DNA of 64,000 bases, taken from assembly GCF_001425025.1 (NCBI RefSeq), contig NZ_LMDE01000011.1, forward strand, positions 289,323-353,322. The letters run 5' to 3'. Below the pieces are notes generated by a model, which did not search any database, was not told the DNA's origin, and was given only the letters and a program-made list of their open reading frames with translations. This DNA is from Nocardioides sp. Root122. GTDB taxonomy: Bacteria > Actinomycetota > Actinomycetes > Propionibacteriales > Nocardioidaceae. Below, piece by piece: positions 24,490 to 33,999 of the stretch. Each line of letters begins with the position of its first letter. Within the stretch, counting starts at the first letter, position 1. The position numbers were made by a program, and so were the translations under genes.

Positions 24490-25200
24490 GTGAGCACCCA
24501 CATCGGCGCCCAGCCCGGCGACATCGCCCCGACCGTCCTCCTCCCCGGCGACCCATTGCGGGCCAGGTGGATCGCGGAGACCTTCCTCGACGACGCGCGC
24601 TGCTACAGCGAGGTGCGCGGGATGTACGGCTTCACCGGCACCTGGAACGGGCACCCGGTCTCCGTCCAGGGCTCCGGCATGGGACAGCCGTCGATGTCGA
24701 TCTACGTCAACGAGCTCTTCACCGACTACGACGTGCAGTCGATCGTGCGCGTCGGCTCCTGCGGTGCGGTGACCGAGGACGTCGGGATCCGCGACGTCAT
24801 CATCGCCTCGGGTGCCTGCACCGACTCCTCGATGAACCGGATCGCGTTCCACGGCATCGACTACGCACCCGTCGCCGACTTCGGCCTGCTCCGCGGCGCG
24901 GTCGAGGCCGCCGAGGCCCGCGAGGCGGGCTCGCCCTTCCACGTGGGCCTGATCTTCTCCAGCGACTCCTTCTACCCCGCCCGGCCCGAGCTGCTCGCCG
25001 AGATGGTGAAGTACGGCGTGCTGGGCGTGGAGATGGAGGCGAGCGCGCTCTACACGCTCGCCGCCAAGCACGGCCGCCGCGCGTTGGCGATCTGCACCGT
25101 CTCCGACCACATCGCCACCGGTGAGGAGACCACCTCGCAGGAGCGCGAGCAGACCTTCGGCGAGATGGTCGAGATCGCCCTCACCGCCGCCCTGCGCTGA
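24490..25200 (+). CDS. deoD: Purine-nucleoside phosphorylase, DeoD type
   Basis: 236 aa, the standard DeoD size. [17 protein letters not shown] at about 19-35, [29 protein letters not shown], and the base-binding [12 protein letters not shown] with SDHI are all visible. The enzyme cleaves purine nucleosides with phosphate to free base and ribose-1-phosphate in the cytosol. The GTG at 24490 is chosen because it begins the conserved core; an extended upstream frame is low complexity and overlaps nudC. Its stop codon lies in a 12-bp tandem repeat. Salvage-pathway neighbour of the catabolic genes further on. Confidence 0.94.
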   Translation: MSTHIGAQPGDIAPTVLLPGDPLRARWIAETFLDDARCYSEVRGMYGFTGTWNGHPVSVQGSGMGQPSMSIYVNELFTDYDVQSIVRVGSCGAVTEDVGIRDVIIASGACTDSSMNRIAFHGIDYAPVADFGLLRGAVEAAEAREAGSPFHVGLIFSSDSFYPARPELLAEMVKYGVLGVEMEASALYTLAAKHGRRALAICTVSDHIATGEETTSQEREQTFGEMVEIALTAALR

Positions 25201-25233
25201 GCCCTGCGCTGAGCCCTGCGCTGAGCCCTGCGC
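25198..25233 (+). repeat. Three tandem copies of TGAGCCCTGCGC
   Basis: Perfect 12-bp units start in the deoD stop codon (25198) and end at 25233, 10 bp before the adnB stop. Each unit carries its own in-frame TGA, so copy changes would not alter the protein. Confidence 0.9.
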
Positions 25234-25243
25234 GAGTCAGGCG

Positions 25244-28200
25244 TCAGATCTCGAGGAGCCTCTCGAGGCCGGCGCGGTCGGGCAGGTCGTCGGGCGCGAC
25301 CGTGCGCCCGGAGCGGACGTAGTGGAAGACCGCGCGCACCTGCTCCAGCGGAGCGCCCGTGAGCTCGGACCAGGCCACCCGGTAGAGGGCGAGCTGGAGC
25401 GGGTCGGAGGTCTCGTGGCGTCCGGTCTTCCAGTCGACGACGAGGTAGCCGCCCCCCGACTCAGCGGGCTCGGCGTAGACCGCGTCGATGCGCCCGCGGA
25501 CCACCTGCCCGCCCAGCACCAGGGCGAAGGGCGCCTCCACGGCGTGCGGGACCCGGTCGGCGAAGGGGCCGTCCTCGAAGCGCTTCACGACGTCGCCGAG
25601 GTCGGCCTCGTCGTCGATGCCGGCATCCGCGCGGCCGGGCAGCTCGTCGGGCTCGATCAGCGCCTGCTGGCCGAAGCGCTCCTCGACCCAGGCGTGGAAC
25701 GCCGTGCCGAAGCGGGCCGCCGGCGCCGGCGGGCGCGGCATCGGACGGGCCAGGTCGCGGGCGAAGCCCTCCGGGTCGTCGCGCAGGCGGGCCACGGACG
25801 TGGCGGACAGGCTGCTGGGCAGCGGCAGGTCGACCGAGGTGGCCCGCTCGGCCCGGGCCTCGGTGAGCAGCTGGACCAGGTCGTCGTCCCACTCCGCGAC
25901 CCGCGCCGCCTCCACCATGTCGAGGCCCTCGTCGGGCGCCGTGCGGTCGACGGTGCGGACCAGCTCGGCGGCGGCCAGGCGCCGTCGCGCCTCCTCGCCG
26001 GGACCGGGCACCGGCCACGGTCGCGAGGGGTCGACGTCGTCGTTGGGGTTGGGGGTCTTGCCCTGCGGCCTCTCCAGCCAGCGCTCGACCGCCTGTCCCC
26101 ACTCCTGGAGCTGGTCGCGCACGGTGCGTTGGTAGTCGGAGGGCCCGAAGGGCGTCGAGCGCTGGCCCCAGACGTAGGACGTCACGGCGAGGTGGTGGGC
26201 GGCGCGGGTGTAGGCGACGTAGCCCAGGCGCAGCTCCTCCTCCGCGTCGTGGGCACGGGTCGCCGCGCGGTAGGCGTCGAGGGCGGCCTTGTCGTGGCCG
26301 GCGAGCTGCGGCTGGTCGACGCGGTCGCCGCGCAGGGGCGCGGGCAGGACGGCCGGCGAGGACGTCCACAGGGTGCGCGAGCGGTTGCTGGGGAACCGGG
26401 TCTCCCCCACTCCCACGCAGAACACCGACGACCACTCCAGGCCCTTCGCGCGGTGGACGGTGAGCAGCTTGACCGAGTCGGCGGCGGTGGGCGTGGCGAC
26501 GTCGAGCCCGTTGCCCTGGTCGTCCTCGGCGGTGAGGTAGGCCAGCAGCGCGGGCAGGGTGACGTCGCCGTCGACGCTCTGGAACTCCGCGACGGCCTTG
26601 ACGAACAGGTCGAGGTTGTCGCGGCGCGCGGCGGCGGCCGGCGACGTGGCCGAGGCCAGCTCGACGTCGACGCCCGTGGTGTCGATGATCCGGCGGACCA
26701 GGTCGAGGAGCGGGTCGCCGACGTGGGTGCGGAGCCGGCGCAGCTCGGTGGCGAGGAGGGCGAACCGGTCGAGCGCCTCCGAGGAGTACGCCGCCTCACC
26801 CGGTGACTCGACGGCGTCGCTGAGCGCGGGCATCTCGGCCGCGTCGATGCCGTCGGCGATCTGGAGCAGCTGGTCGGCGATCGTCGCCGCCTCCGCCCGC
26901 GTGCGTACGCCGGCGACCTCCGCGGCACGCAGCGCGAGCAGCCGCAGGTCGCGGGGCCCGATCGCCCAGCGTGGCCCGGTGAGCAGGGTCAGCATCGAGG
27001 AGTTGGCGGTGACGTCGTGCAGCAGCGTGAGGGTGGCGACCACCTCGGCCACCTCGGGCAGCCGGATCAGGCCGGAGAGCCCGACGATCTCGACCGGGAC
27101 GCCGGCAGCGGTGAGGGCGTCGTAGACCTCCTCGGCCTGCGCGTTGTCGCGGCTCAGCACGCCGATGTCGGACCAGTCGGTGCCGGCGGCGTGGACCGCG
27201 GTGACCTCCGCGGAGAGCCAGGCCAGCTCGTCGGCGGCCCGCTCGAAGACGTGGGTCTCGACGTGGCCGTCCGCGGCGATCTCGGCCGGACGCAGTCGCG
27301 CCACCTTGTCGCCGTAGGTCTCGAGCAGCGGCGCCGCCAGCAGGTTGGCGACGTCGAGGATCCTGCGGTCGGAGCGCCGGTTGACGGTGAGCGGCAGCCG
27401 GCCGGGCTCGCCGTCGGCGGCCGGGAAGGTCTCGGCGAAGTTGAGGATGTTGGACACCGAGGCCCCCCGCCAGCCGTAGATCGCCTGGTTGGGGTCGCCG
27501 ACGGCCATCACCGGGTGGCCGAGCCCGTGGCCGGCGTCGGGACCGGAGAACAGGCGCGCCAGCATCGTCGCCTGGGCGACGGAGGTGTCCTGGTATTCAT
27601 CCAGGAGGACGACCTTGAACCGCGACCGCTCGAGGACGCCGACCTCGGGCTGGTCCTCGACCAGGCGCGCGGCGAGCGCGATCTGGTCGCCGAAGTCCAT
27701 CAGGCCCAGGTCGGCCTTGAGGCGGCGGTAGCCAGACACGAGCTGGAGCAGCTCGGCACGCCGGTCGATCGCGTGGATCGCCTTCGCCGGGGGCTCGAGG
27801 TAGGTCTTGCGGGCCTTGCCCGCCTGCTCCTCGTCGATGGCGCGTTGGAAGCCGCGCCGCGCCTCCGCGTCGACGCGGCGCACGTCGTCCTCGTCGACGA
27901 GGTGCTCGCTCATCGCGCCGTCGAGAGCGAGGAGGTTCTGGATGGCCGTGGCCGGGTGGTCGGTCAGCAGCTCGATGTGGCCGGTGAACCGGTCGATGAC
28001 CCGCGCACCGAGCTGGTAGCGCGAGGCGTCGGAGACGACCCGGGTGTCGGGCTCGTGGCCGATCCGGAGGCCGTGGTCGGTCAGCAGGGTGGCGGCGTAG
28101 GCGTGGTAGGTGGCGACGGTGGGCTCGAGGACGTCCTCGCCCTCCACGACGACCGAGCGGTCGAGGAGCCCGGCGTTGCCCAGCGCCGAGGTGACCCGCT

Positions 28201-28465
28201 GGCGCAGCTCAGCGGCGGCCTTGGTGGTGAACGTCAGGCCGAGCACCTCCTCGGGGCGCACCTTGCCGGTCGCGACCAGCCAGACCACCCGCTGGGCCAT
28301 GAGCGTGGTCTTGCCGCTGCCCGCGCCGGCGACGACGACGGTCGGGCGCAGCGGTGAGGTGATCGCGGCCCACTGCTCGTCGCTCGGGGCGTGGGTGGCA
28401 CCCATGAGGGCGCGGAGGTCCTCGGGGGTCTCGAGGCGCACGGGCTCGCGGGGGTGCTCGCTCAC
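25244..28465 (-). CDS. adnB: AdnB-type helicase-nuclease subunit
   Basis: 1073 aa. UvrD-like SF1 helicase with Walker A AGAGSGKTTLMAQRVVW at about 46-62, DEYQDTSVAQ, GDPNQAIYGWRGA and VHRAKGLEWSSVF. A C-terminal PD-(D/E)XK nuclease follows, with RFGTAFHAWVEERFG and VVDWKTGRHE. AdnAB is the actinobacterial end-resection motor-nuclease for double-strand breaks. The start at GTG 28465 is fixed by the GTGA overlap with adnA; the frame stays open much further upstream but only as a shadow of adnA. Both subunits are translated from one message. The assignment as AdnB follows from gene order and the 'RVVWLVATG' run after Walker A. Confidence 0.9.
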   Translation of the reverse strand: MSEHPREPVRLETPEDLRALMGATHAPSDEQWAAITSPLRPTVVVAGAGSGKTTLMAQRVVWLVATGKVRPEEVLGLTFTTKAAAELRQRVTSALGNAGLLDRSVVVEGEDVLEPTVATYHAYAATLLTDHGLRIGHEPDTRVVSDASRYQLGARVIDRFTGHIELLTDHPATAIQNLLALDGAMSEHLVDEDDVRRVDAEARRGFQRAIDEEQAGKARKTYLEPPAKAIHAIDRRAELLQLVSGYRRLKADLGLMDFGDQIALAARLVEDQPEVGVLERSRFKVVLLDEYQDTSVAQATMLARLFSGPDAGHGLGHPVMAVGDPNQAIYGWRGASVSNILNFAETFPAADGEPGRLPLTVNRRSDRRILDVANLLAAPLLETYGDKVARLRPAEIAADGHVETHVFERAADELAWLSAEVTAVHAAGTDWSDIGVLSRDNAQAEEVYDALTAAGVPVEIVGLSGLIRLPEVAEVVATLTLLHDVTANSSMLTLLTGPRWAIGPRDLRLLALRAAEVAGVRTRAEAATIADQLLQIADGIDAAEMPALSDAVESPGEAAYSSEALDRFALLATELRRLRTHVGDPLLDLVRRIIDTTGVDVELASATSPAAAARRDNLDLFVKAVAEFQSVDGDVTLPALLAYLTAEDDQGNGLDVATPTAADSVKLLTVHRAKGLEWSSVFCVGVGETRFPSNRSRTLWTSSPAVLPAPLRGDRVDQPQLAGHDKAALDAYRAATRAHDAEEELRLGYVAYTRAAHHLAVTSYVWGQRSTPFGPSDYQRTVRDQLQEWGQAVERWLERPQGKTPNPNDDVDPSRPWPVPGPGEEARRRLAAAELVRTVDRTAPDEGLDMVEAARVAEWDDDLVQLLTEARAERATSVDLPLPSSLSATSVARLRDDPEGFARDLARPMPRPPAPAARFGTAFHAWVEERFGQQALIEPDELPGRADAGIDDEADLGDVVKRFEDGPFADRVPHAVEAPFALVLGGQVVRGRIDAVYAEPAESGGGYLVVDWKTGRHETSDPLQLALYRVAWSELTGAPLEQVRAVFHYVRSGRTVAPDDLPDRAGLERLLEI

Positions 28466-31400
28466 TGGACGGTCACGCTCCCTGCGCCCCGGGCCGGGCA
28501 GATGGCCACGAACGCGCAGTCGCGGCAGTGCGGGCCCGCGGTCGCGGGGAAGGTCTCGGCGCGCACCAGCTCGGCCGCGCGGGCCAGGCCGGCACGTAGC
28601 ACCGTGCGCTCGGGACCGTCCTCGCCGTGGGGCGGCTGCGCCTGCACCTTGGCGGTCGCGGAGTCGTCGTCGATGCCGAGCTGGACCAGCTCGGCGCCGC
28701 CGGAGACCACGGGCCGGCCCGCCTCCTCGTCGAGGGCGCCGGCGTCGACGGCGTACTGGTAGAGGGCGAGCTGGAGGTTGCCGGCCACAGCCGGTCCGGT
28801 CGGTGGGATGCGGGCGCTCTTGAAGTCGACCACCACGACCCGGCCGTCGTCGTCGATCTCGAGGCGGTCGGCATAGCCGGTGAGCGCCACCGGGCGGCCG
28901 TCGAGGTCGACGACGGAGCGGAAGCGGGTCTCCGCGCCCAGGACGGTGCGTGGGTTGGCGAGGTGCCACTGCACGAACCTCGCCACCGCCTTGCGGATCC
29001 GCGCCAGCTCGCGCTGCCGCGACCAGGGCGTGCGGAAGGCGAGACGGTCCCAGATCGCCTCGACCTCGGCCATCAGCGGCTCGACCTCGGGCGGGAGGTC
29101 GCCACGGACCACGCGCTCGGCGAGGGCGTGGAGCACCTGGCCGAGGTTGGCGGACTGGTGGACCGCCGAGACGCCACCCGCCTCGCGCTCGAAGAACCAC
29201 TGGGCCGGACACAGCAAGATCGACTCGAGCATGCTCGCCGAGATCGGCACCGGCCCGTCGGGGTCGCGGATCGGGAGGACCGAGCGGGTCGCGCTGCGCG
29301 TGCCCCACCAGGTGGCGGGGTCCGCCGCCGGCACCAGCTGGCGCCCGTCGACCTCCTCGGCGGCCAGGGCGGCGAGCCGGCGCGCGGCCGCCTCGCGCAA
29401 CGGCGTCGAGACGTCGGGGTCGGCGGCGGTGCGCCGCAGCTCGGCCACCAGTCCCCCGAGGGACAGCGGGCGCGGCGGGCGGCCGTCCTGGTGCTCGATC
29501 GTCACGCCGAGCTCCTCGAGGAAGCGCGAGGGCTGCTCGCCGTCGTCGTCGGGCGAGCGCACCGCGCACACCACCAGGCGACGTCGCGCGCGCGTGCAGG
29601 CGACGTAGAAGAGACGTCGCTCCTCCATCAGCAGCGCCCGGGACGAGACCGGCGGGACGAGGTCGGGCTGCCCGGAGGCGTCCACCCCGATGCGGTCGGC
29701 GCCCAGGAGCGTCGCCCGCCTGCGGAGGTCGGGCCAGCCCTCCTGCTGCACGTGGGCGACCACGACGAGGTCCCACTCCAGCCCCTTGGAGCGGTGGGCG
29801 GTGAGCAGCCGGACCGCGGAGCCGCGCACGCCCCGCTCGGCCAAGGTGTCGGCCGGCAGCTGCTGGGCGACGAGGCTGGCGAAGAAGGTGGCCACCCCGA
29901 CGTGGTCGCGCTGATCGACGGCCCGGGCCGCCAGCTCGAAGAGGGCGACCACCGCGTCGAGGTCGCGGTGGGCGCGCCGGGCGGAGGCGCCGCCGGCGTC
30001 GACCTGGCGCCGGAGCCGGGTCGGCCACGAGGTGGTCGACCAGAGGTGCCAGAGCACGTCCTCGACGCCGGCACGGTCCGCCAGCATCGTGGCGCCGTCA
30101 CGCAGGAGCGTGGCCAACGCGCGGGCACGCTCGACGTCGGGGCCCTCGAGGCCGTCGAGGAAGCCCGGGGAGACGACCGCGAGGCGCACCAGGTCGCGTG
30201 AGGTGCGGCGCGCTGCGGGGTCGGCCTGCTCCTTCTCGCGCTGGCGCAGGCGACGCACCAGGGCGCGCAGGTCGGAGGCGTCGAGGCCGCCGAGCGGCGA
30301 CAGGAGCAGCGACTCGATCCGGCCTGCGTCGAGGAAGTCGGGAGAGTCGGGGTCGTCGTTGTCGAGGTTGACCACGGCCCGCAGCCCGTCGAGCAGCGGC
30401 GGGACCGCCGGGTCGCGGACCAGGGGCAGGTCGTCGGAGGCCACCTCGACCGGGACGCCGGCAGCGGCGAGCGCGCGTCGCAGCGGCGGGATGCTCGTGC
30501 GACCCGAGCGGACCAGGACGGCCATCCGGTCCCAGGCGATGCCGTCCTCGAGGTGCGCGCGACGCAGCAGGTCGGCGAGGCGCTCGGCCTCGGCGCGCTC
30601 GGTGTCGTAGGTGACGACCTCGACGCGGCCCGGGCCCTGAGGCCCGGGGACGGCCTCCGGCGCGAGGAACGCCTCGCGGGCACCGGCCTCGATGCTGCCG
30701 GTCAGGGTCAGGCGGGAGGCGACGCGGCCGGCGGCCAGCAGGATGCGTGGGCCGAAGCGCCGGGTGCGGCGCAGGACGACCACCGGGGCCGGAGCGCCGG
30801 TCGCGGCCGGGAAGCTGGCCGGGAAGTCGAGGATGCCGCGCACGTCGGCCCCGCGGAAGCCGTAGATCGACTGGTGCGGGTCGCCGACGACGGTGAGGTT
30901 GCGGCCGTCGCCGGCCAGCGCGCGGAGCAGGGCGACCTGGCCGGGGTCGGTGTCCTGGTATTCGTCCACGAAGACGTGGTCGTAACGGGCGCGCAGCTCG
31001 TCGCGGTGGGCCTCGGCCTCGATGACCGCGCGCCGGATCAGGTCGGCGTAGTCGGTGGCACCGAGGCTGTCGAGGACGGTGAGGTACTGCTCGAGGAACA
31101 GCCCGGCAGCGACCAGCTCGGGCAGGTCGTGCTCGATGCCCAGCCCCCGCAGGCCGGCGGGATCGAGCCCCTTCTCGCGAGCCCGCGAGAGCACCGCCTG
31201 CACCTCGCGGACGAACCCGCGGGTGCCGACCGCGCGCCGCAACGGCTCGGGCCACACCACCGACTCGGGGTTGTCGCGCAGCAGCTCCCGCAGCACCACG
31301 TCGGCCTCGGGGGCCGACAGCAGCCGGATGGCGCCCTCGTAGAGCTCGTGGGGTGCGTACTTGCGGACGAGTGCGTAGGCGAAGGAGTGGAAGGTCGAGC

Positions 31401-31692
31401 AGGCCGCGGCGGACGTCGTGCGCGCCACCCGCGCCGTCACGCGGTCGCGCAGCTGCTCGGCGGCCTTGCGGGAGAAGGTGAGCGCGAGGACCGAGTCGGG
31501 CGACGCGCCGCGGTGCTCGATGCGGTCGACGATGGCCTCGACGAGCGTCGTGGTCTTGCCGGTGCCGGGACCGGCCAGGACGAGCAGCGGACCGCCCTCG
31601 TGGTCGACCACGCGCTGCTGGTGCTCGTCGAGCTCGGGCACCGCGACCTCGCGGTCGGGGCGCACCAACCGGTAGCGCGTGGCCTCACTCAT
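28462..31692 (-). CDS. adnA: AdnA-type helicase-nuclease subunit
   Basis: 1076 aa. Walker A AGPGTGKTTTLVEAI (about 40-54), motif II DEYQDTDPGQ, GDPHQSIYGFRGA, TAHRSKGLEWDLV. The C-terminal RecB-like nuclease has the Cys of LLCPAQWFFE, VVVVDFKSARIP and the terminal HCRDCAFVAICPA, which together form the four-Cys iron-sulfur site seen in AdnA/AddB-like nucleases. ATG 31692 is favoured over GTG 31698 by a GGGGTG site. Upstream partner of adnB in a two-gene operon. Confidence 0.9.
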   Translation of the reverse strand: MSEATRYRLVRPDREVAVPELDEHQQRVVDHEGGPLLVLAGPGTGKTTTLVEAIVDRIEHRGASPDSVLALTFSRKAAEQLRDRVTARVARTTSAAACSTFHSFAYALVRKYAPHELYEGAIRLLSAPEADVVLRELLRDNPESVVWPEPLRRAVGTRGFVREVQAVLSRAREKGLDPAGLRGLGIEHDLPELVAAGLFLEQYLTVLDSLGATDYADLIRRAVIEAEAHRDELRARYDHVFVDEYQDTDPGQVALLRALAGDGRNLTVVGDPHQSIYGFRGADVRGILDFPASFPAATGAPAPVVVLRRTRRFGPRILLAAGRVASRLTLTGSIEAGAREAFLAPEAVPGPQGPGRVEVVTYDTERAEAERLADLLRRAHLEDGIAWDRMAVLVRSGRTSIPPLRRALAAAGVPVEVASDDLPLVRDPAVPPLLDGLRAVVNLDNDDPDSPDFLDAGRIESLLLSPLGGLDASDLRALVRRLRQREKEQADPAARRTSRDLVRLAVVSPGFLDGLEGPDVERARALATLLRDGATMLADRAGVEDVLWHLWSTTSWPTRLRRQVDAGGASARRAHRDLDAVVALFELAARAVDQRDHVGVATFFASLVAQQLPADTLAERGVRGSAVRLLTAHRSKGLEWDLVVVAHVQQEGWPDLRRRATLLGADRIGVDASGQPDLVPPVSSRALLMEERRLFYVACTRARRRLVVCAVRSPDDDGEQPSRFLEELGVTIEHQDGRPPRPLSLGGLVAELRRTAADPDVSTPLREAAARRLAALAAEEVDGRQLVPAADPATWWGTRSATRSVLPIRDPDGPVPISASMLESILLCPAQWFFEREAGGVSAVHQSANLGQVLHALAERVVRGDLPPEVEPLMAEVEAIWDRLAFRTPWSRQRELARIRKAVARFVQWHLANPRTVLGAETRFRSVVDLDGRPVALTGYADRLEIDDDGRVVVVDFKSARIPPTGPAVAGNLQLALYQYAVDAGALDEEAGRPVVSGGAELVQLGIDDDSATAKVQAQPPHGEDGPERTVLRAGLARAAELVRAETFPATAGPHCRDCAFVAICPARGAGSVTVQ

Positions 31693-31790
31693 GGACACAC
31701 CCCATCACGCGGGACCGACAATCGGGCGCCGGCCCCGCGGACGGGGTGTGGACAGAGCGGGCGGCCCCTCGGCGGGACCGTCCGAGGAGG

Positions 31791-32897
31791 TCAGGACAGG
31801 TCGACGATGGCGGCGACCGGGCCGCCGCCCTCGGGACCCTGGTGGGCCGCGGACACCGAGACGAAGACCGCCGGGTCGCCGGTCACGGCAGCGGTCACGC
31901 CGCCGACGGTGGCCTTGATCTGGCGGTGCCAGTGCACGTCGGAGTCGTCGAGCATGGCGTTGCGGCGGCCGCGGACCATGCCGTCCTGGCTGGCCTCGCA
32001 CTTGAGGAACACGTTGACGAGCCGGCCGTCGAGGTCGCTCGTGCGCGGCCGCTCCGGCAGGTCGAGGCCGGCCGAGCGGATGGCCTCCCAGATGCCGTCG
32101 CTGTCGAGGGCGTCCTTCATCACCGAGTGGCCGATGCGGTACTTGCCGCCGACGCCGGTCGCGTTGCCGACCACCACGATCTGAGCCTGGTCGAGCTCGA
32201 CGCCCGACGAGCACGAGGCCACCGAGGAGTAGAGCTCGCGGTTGTGCATCACGTCCGCGTCGGTCGGCATCTCGATCTCGCCGAGGGCGACGGCGATGCC
32301 GAGGCCGGTGGCGCCGTTGGAGAGGTCCATCGACTCGTGGGTGTGCTCGGTCCACACGGTCTTGCCGCGCGACTTGGCGTCACGGATGGTGTGGATCGTC
32401 AGCAGCGGGGTCTTGGTCTGCACGTAGTGCACGTCGGCGGGGTCGGTGATGCCCGCACGCTCCATGGCGACCTTCACGCCGGCGGCGACCTTCTCGATCA
32501 TCGCGGTGTAGCCGATCTCCTCCGGCAGGAGCGGCTCGCTCATGGCGAAGCCGGCGGTGAGCCGCATCTCCTGGCGCGACGGGTCGTCCTCGGCGACGTC
32601 GGTGGTCGCGAAGATCGTCGCGTGGGGGCTGATCACGCCGTCGGTGCCGCCCGACCACACGATGGGGACGCCCTTGACCTGCTCGGGGTCGGCGCCCTTG
32701 GCGACCAGGGCCTCGCGGAAGGCGCGGTCGGCGATGATGCGCGTGTAGTCGTTGACACCGCCGTTGCCCTCGGTCTTGCCGATGATCGCGAAGACGCGGT
32801 CGGCCGCGATGACTCCCTCGTCGATCAGCTTGGTCAGCTCGGAGGCGTCGGCGACGGAGTGGATCGGGACCTTGCGGACTTCAATGGCGCTGGGCAT
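31791..32897 (-). CDS. Ring-opening amidohydrolase (barbiturase / cyanuric acid hydrolase family)
   Basis: 368 aa, the exact family size. Members (barbiturase, AtzD/TrzD) have three similar domains, each giving a Lys and Ser to the active site. Here these are IGKTEGNGG with [13 protein letters not shown], then [21 protein letters not shown], and [16 protein letters not shown], the Ca-binding Gly loop. The enzyme opens barbiturate or s-triazine rings in the cytosol. ATG 32897 has AAGGAAAG upstream. It is the second gene after carbamate kinase (51-bp gap holding a palindromic repeat), so the two are probably one nitrogen-releasing unit. Substrate cannot be settled from sequence. Confidence 0.9.
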   Translation of the reverse strand: MPSAIEVRKVPIHSVADASELTKLIDEGVIAADRVFAIIGKTEGNGGVNDYTRIIADRAFREALVAKGADPEQVKGVPIVWSGGTDGVISPHATIFATTDVAEDDPSRQEMRLTAGFAMSEPLLPEEIGYTAMIEKVAAGVKVAMERAGITDPADVHYVQTKTPLLTIHTIRDAKSRGKTVWTEHTHESMDLSNGATGLGIAVALGEIEMPTDADVMHNRELYSSVASCSSGVELDQAQIVVVGNATGVGGKYRIGHSVMKDALDSDGIWEAIRSAGLDLPERPRTSDLDGRLVNVFLKCEASQDGMVRGRRNAMLDDSDVHWHRQIKATVGGVTAAVTGDPAVFVSVSAAHQGPEGGGPVAAIVDLS

Positions 32898-32920
32898 GTC
32901 AGCACTTTCCTTTCGGGATG

Positions 32921-32959
32921 GGTTTCGAGGCTCGCTGCGCTCGCACCTCAACCACCGAG
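32921..32959 (-). repeat. Interspersed palindromic repeat, minus-strand copy
   Basis: On the minus strand it reads CTCGGTGGTTGAGGTGCGAGCG...CCTCGAAACC (imperfect palindrome). It is the same element as the array at 62593-62840. It overlaps the end of the carbamate kinase gene and supplies its last Leu-Gly-Gly codons and TGA stop. Confidence 0.85.
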
Positions 32960-33907
32960 AGCGGTCGAGGACGAAGCGGGTACGACGACGGTGCCGGCGT
33001 CGCCGGCGACCGCTGCGGTGATCTGGTCGAGGCTGGTGATGACGCCCCGCTTGCCGGTGGTCTCGACGAAGCGGCAGACCGCGTCGACCTTGGGACCCAT
33101 CGAGCCGGACGCGAAGTGGCCCTCGGCCGAGTAGGCCCGGAGCTCCTCGACGGTGAGGGTGCCGAGCGGCTCCGCCTCGGGCGTGCCCCACCGGACGACG
33201 GCGTTGGGCACGTCGGTGGCGATCACGAGCACGTCGGCGCCGGTGGTCCCGGCCAGCAGCGCGGCCCCGAGGTCCTTGTCGATGACGGCCTCGACGCCGG
33301 CGAGCGAGCCGTCCGGGCGGCGTACGTGCGGGATGCCCCCGCCGCCGTTGGCGACCACCACGAACCCGGCCTCGATGAGCGCGAGCACGGCGGGCGCGTC
33401 GAGGATCTCGCGCGGCTCGGGTGAGGCGACCACACGCCGCCAGCCCTTCTCGCCGCGGTCCTCCCACGTCTCGCCGTGGCCCATCAGGACCTTCGCCTCG
33501 GCCTCGGGCAGGTGGCGGCCGATCGGCTTGGTGGGGCGCGTGAAGCCCTCGTCGTCGGCGTCGACGAGGGTGCGGGTGACGAGCGCGGCGCTGCGGCGCT
33601 CGACGCCGCGGAGGGCGAGCTCGCGGTCGAGGGCGTCCATCAGCACGAAGCCCAGGGTCGCCTGCGTCTGCGCGCCGCACCAGTCGAGCGGGACCGGCGG
33701 CACGACGGCCGCGGCGAGCTCGTTCTTGACCAGGAGGTTGCCGACCTGCGGCCCGTTGCCGTGGGTGATCACGACCTCGTGGTCGTGCTCGAGCAGCCCG
33801 GCGACCGCGGCCATCGCGACCTCGGCCGCGGCGATCTGGTCCTCGGGACGGGCCCGGCCGTCGTCGTTCGTCATGGCGTTTCCGCCGAGTGCGAGCAGGA
33901 CCCTCAT
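32948..33907 (-). CDS. arcC: Carbamate kinase
   Basis: 319 aa. Typical ArcC motifs: LLALGGNAM at the start, [16 protein letters not shown] at about 49-64, [18 protein letters not shown] (about 207-216), [12 protein letters not shown] and [13 protein letters not shown]. The enzyme makes ATP and carbamate from carbamoyl phosphate. It is not next to arginine deiminase or OTC here but next to a ring-opening amidohydrolase, so the carbamoyl phosphate could come from ureide breakdown. Its C-terminus ...SSTALGG lies in the palindromic repeat and may differ from relatives. Gene is complete. Confidence 0.93.
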   Translation of the reverse strand: MRVLLALGGNAMTNDDGRARPEDQIAAAEVAMAAVAGLLEHDHEVVITHGNGPQVGNLLVKNELAAAVVPPVPLDWCGAQTQATLGFVLMDALDRELALRGVERRSAALVTRTLVDADDEGFTRPTKPIGRHLPEAEAKVLMGHGETWEDRGEKGWRRVVASPEPREILDAPAVLALIEAGFVVVANGGGGIPHVRRPDGSLAGVEAVIDKDLGAALLAGTTGADVLVIATDVPNAVVRWGTPEAEPLGTLTVEELRAYSAEGHFASGSMGPKVDAVCRFVETTGKRGVITSLDQITAAVAGDAGTVVVPASSSTALGG

Positions 33908-33999
33908 GGACGCAACCGTAGTGATGCGCGACACGCGGCCCACCGGCAACAGTTGTCAGCAGCGCGTACGACGCTGGGCAGGTGTTGCCAAGGGACGCC

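Noticed and set aside
25244..30028. Apparent 1594-codon fused helicase frame
   Set aside because: The first 520 codons are a Pro/Arg-rich shadow of adnA; the real adnB begins at GTG 28465 with a 4-base overlap.
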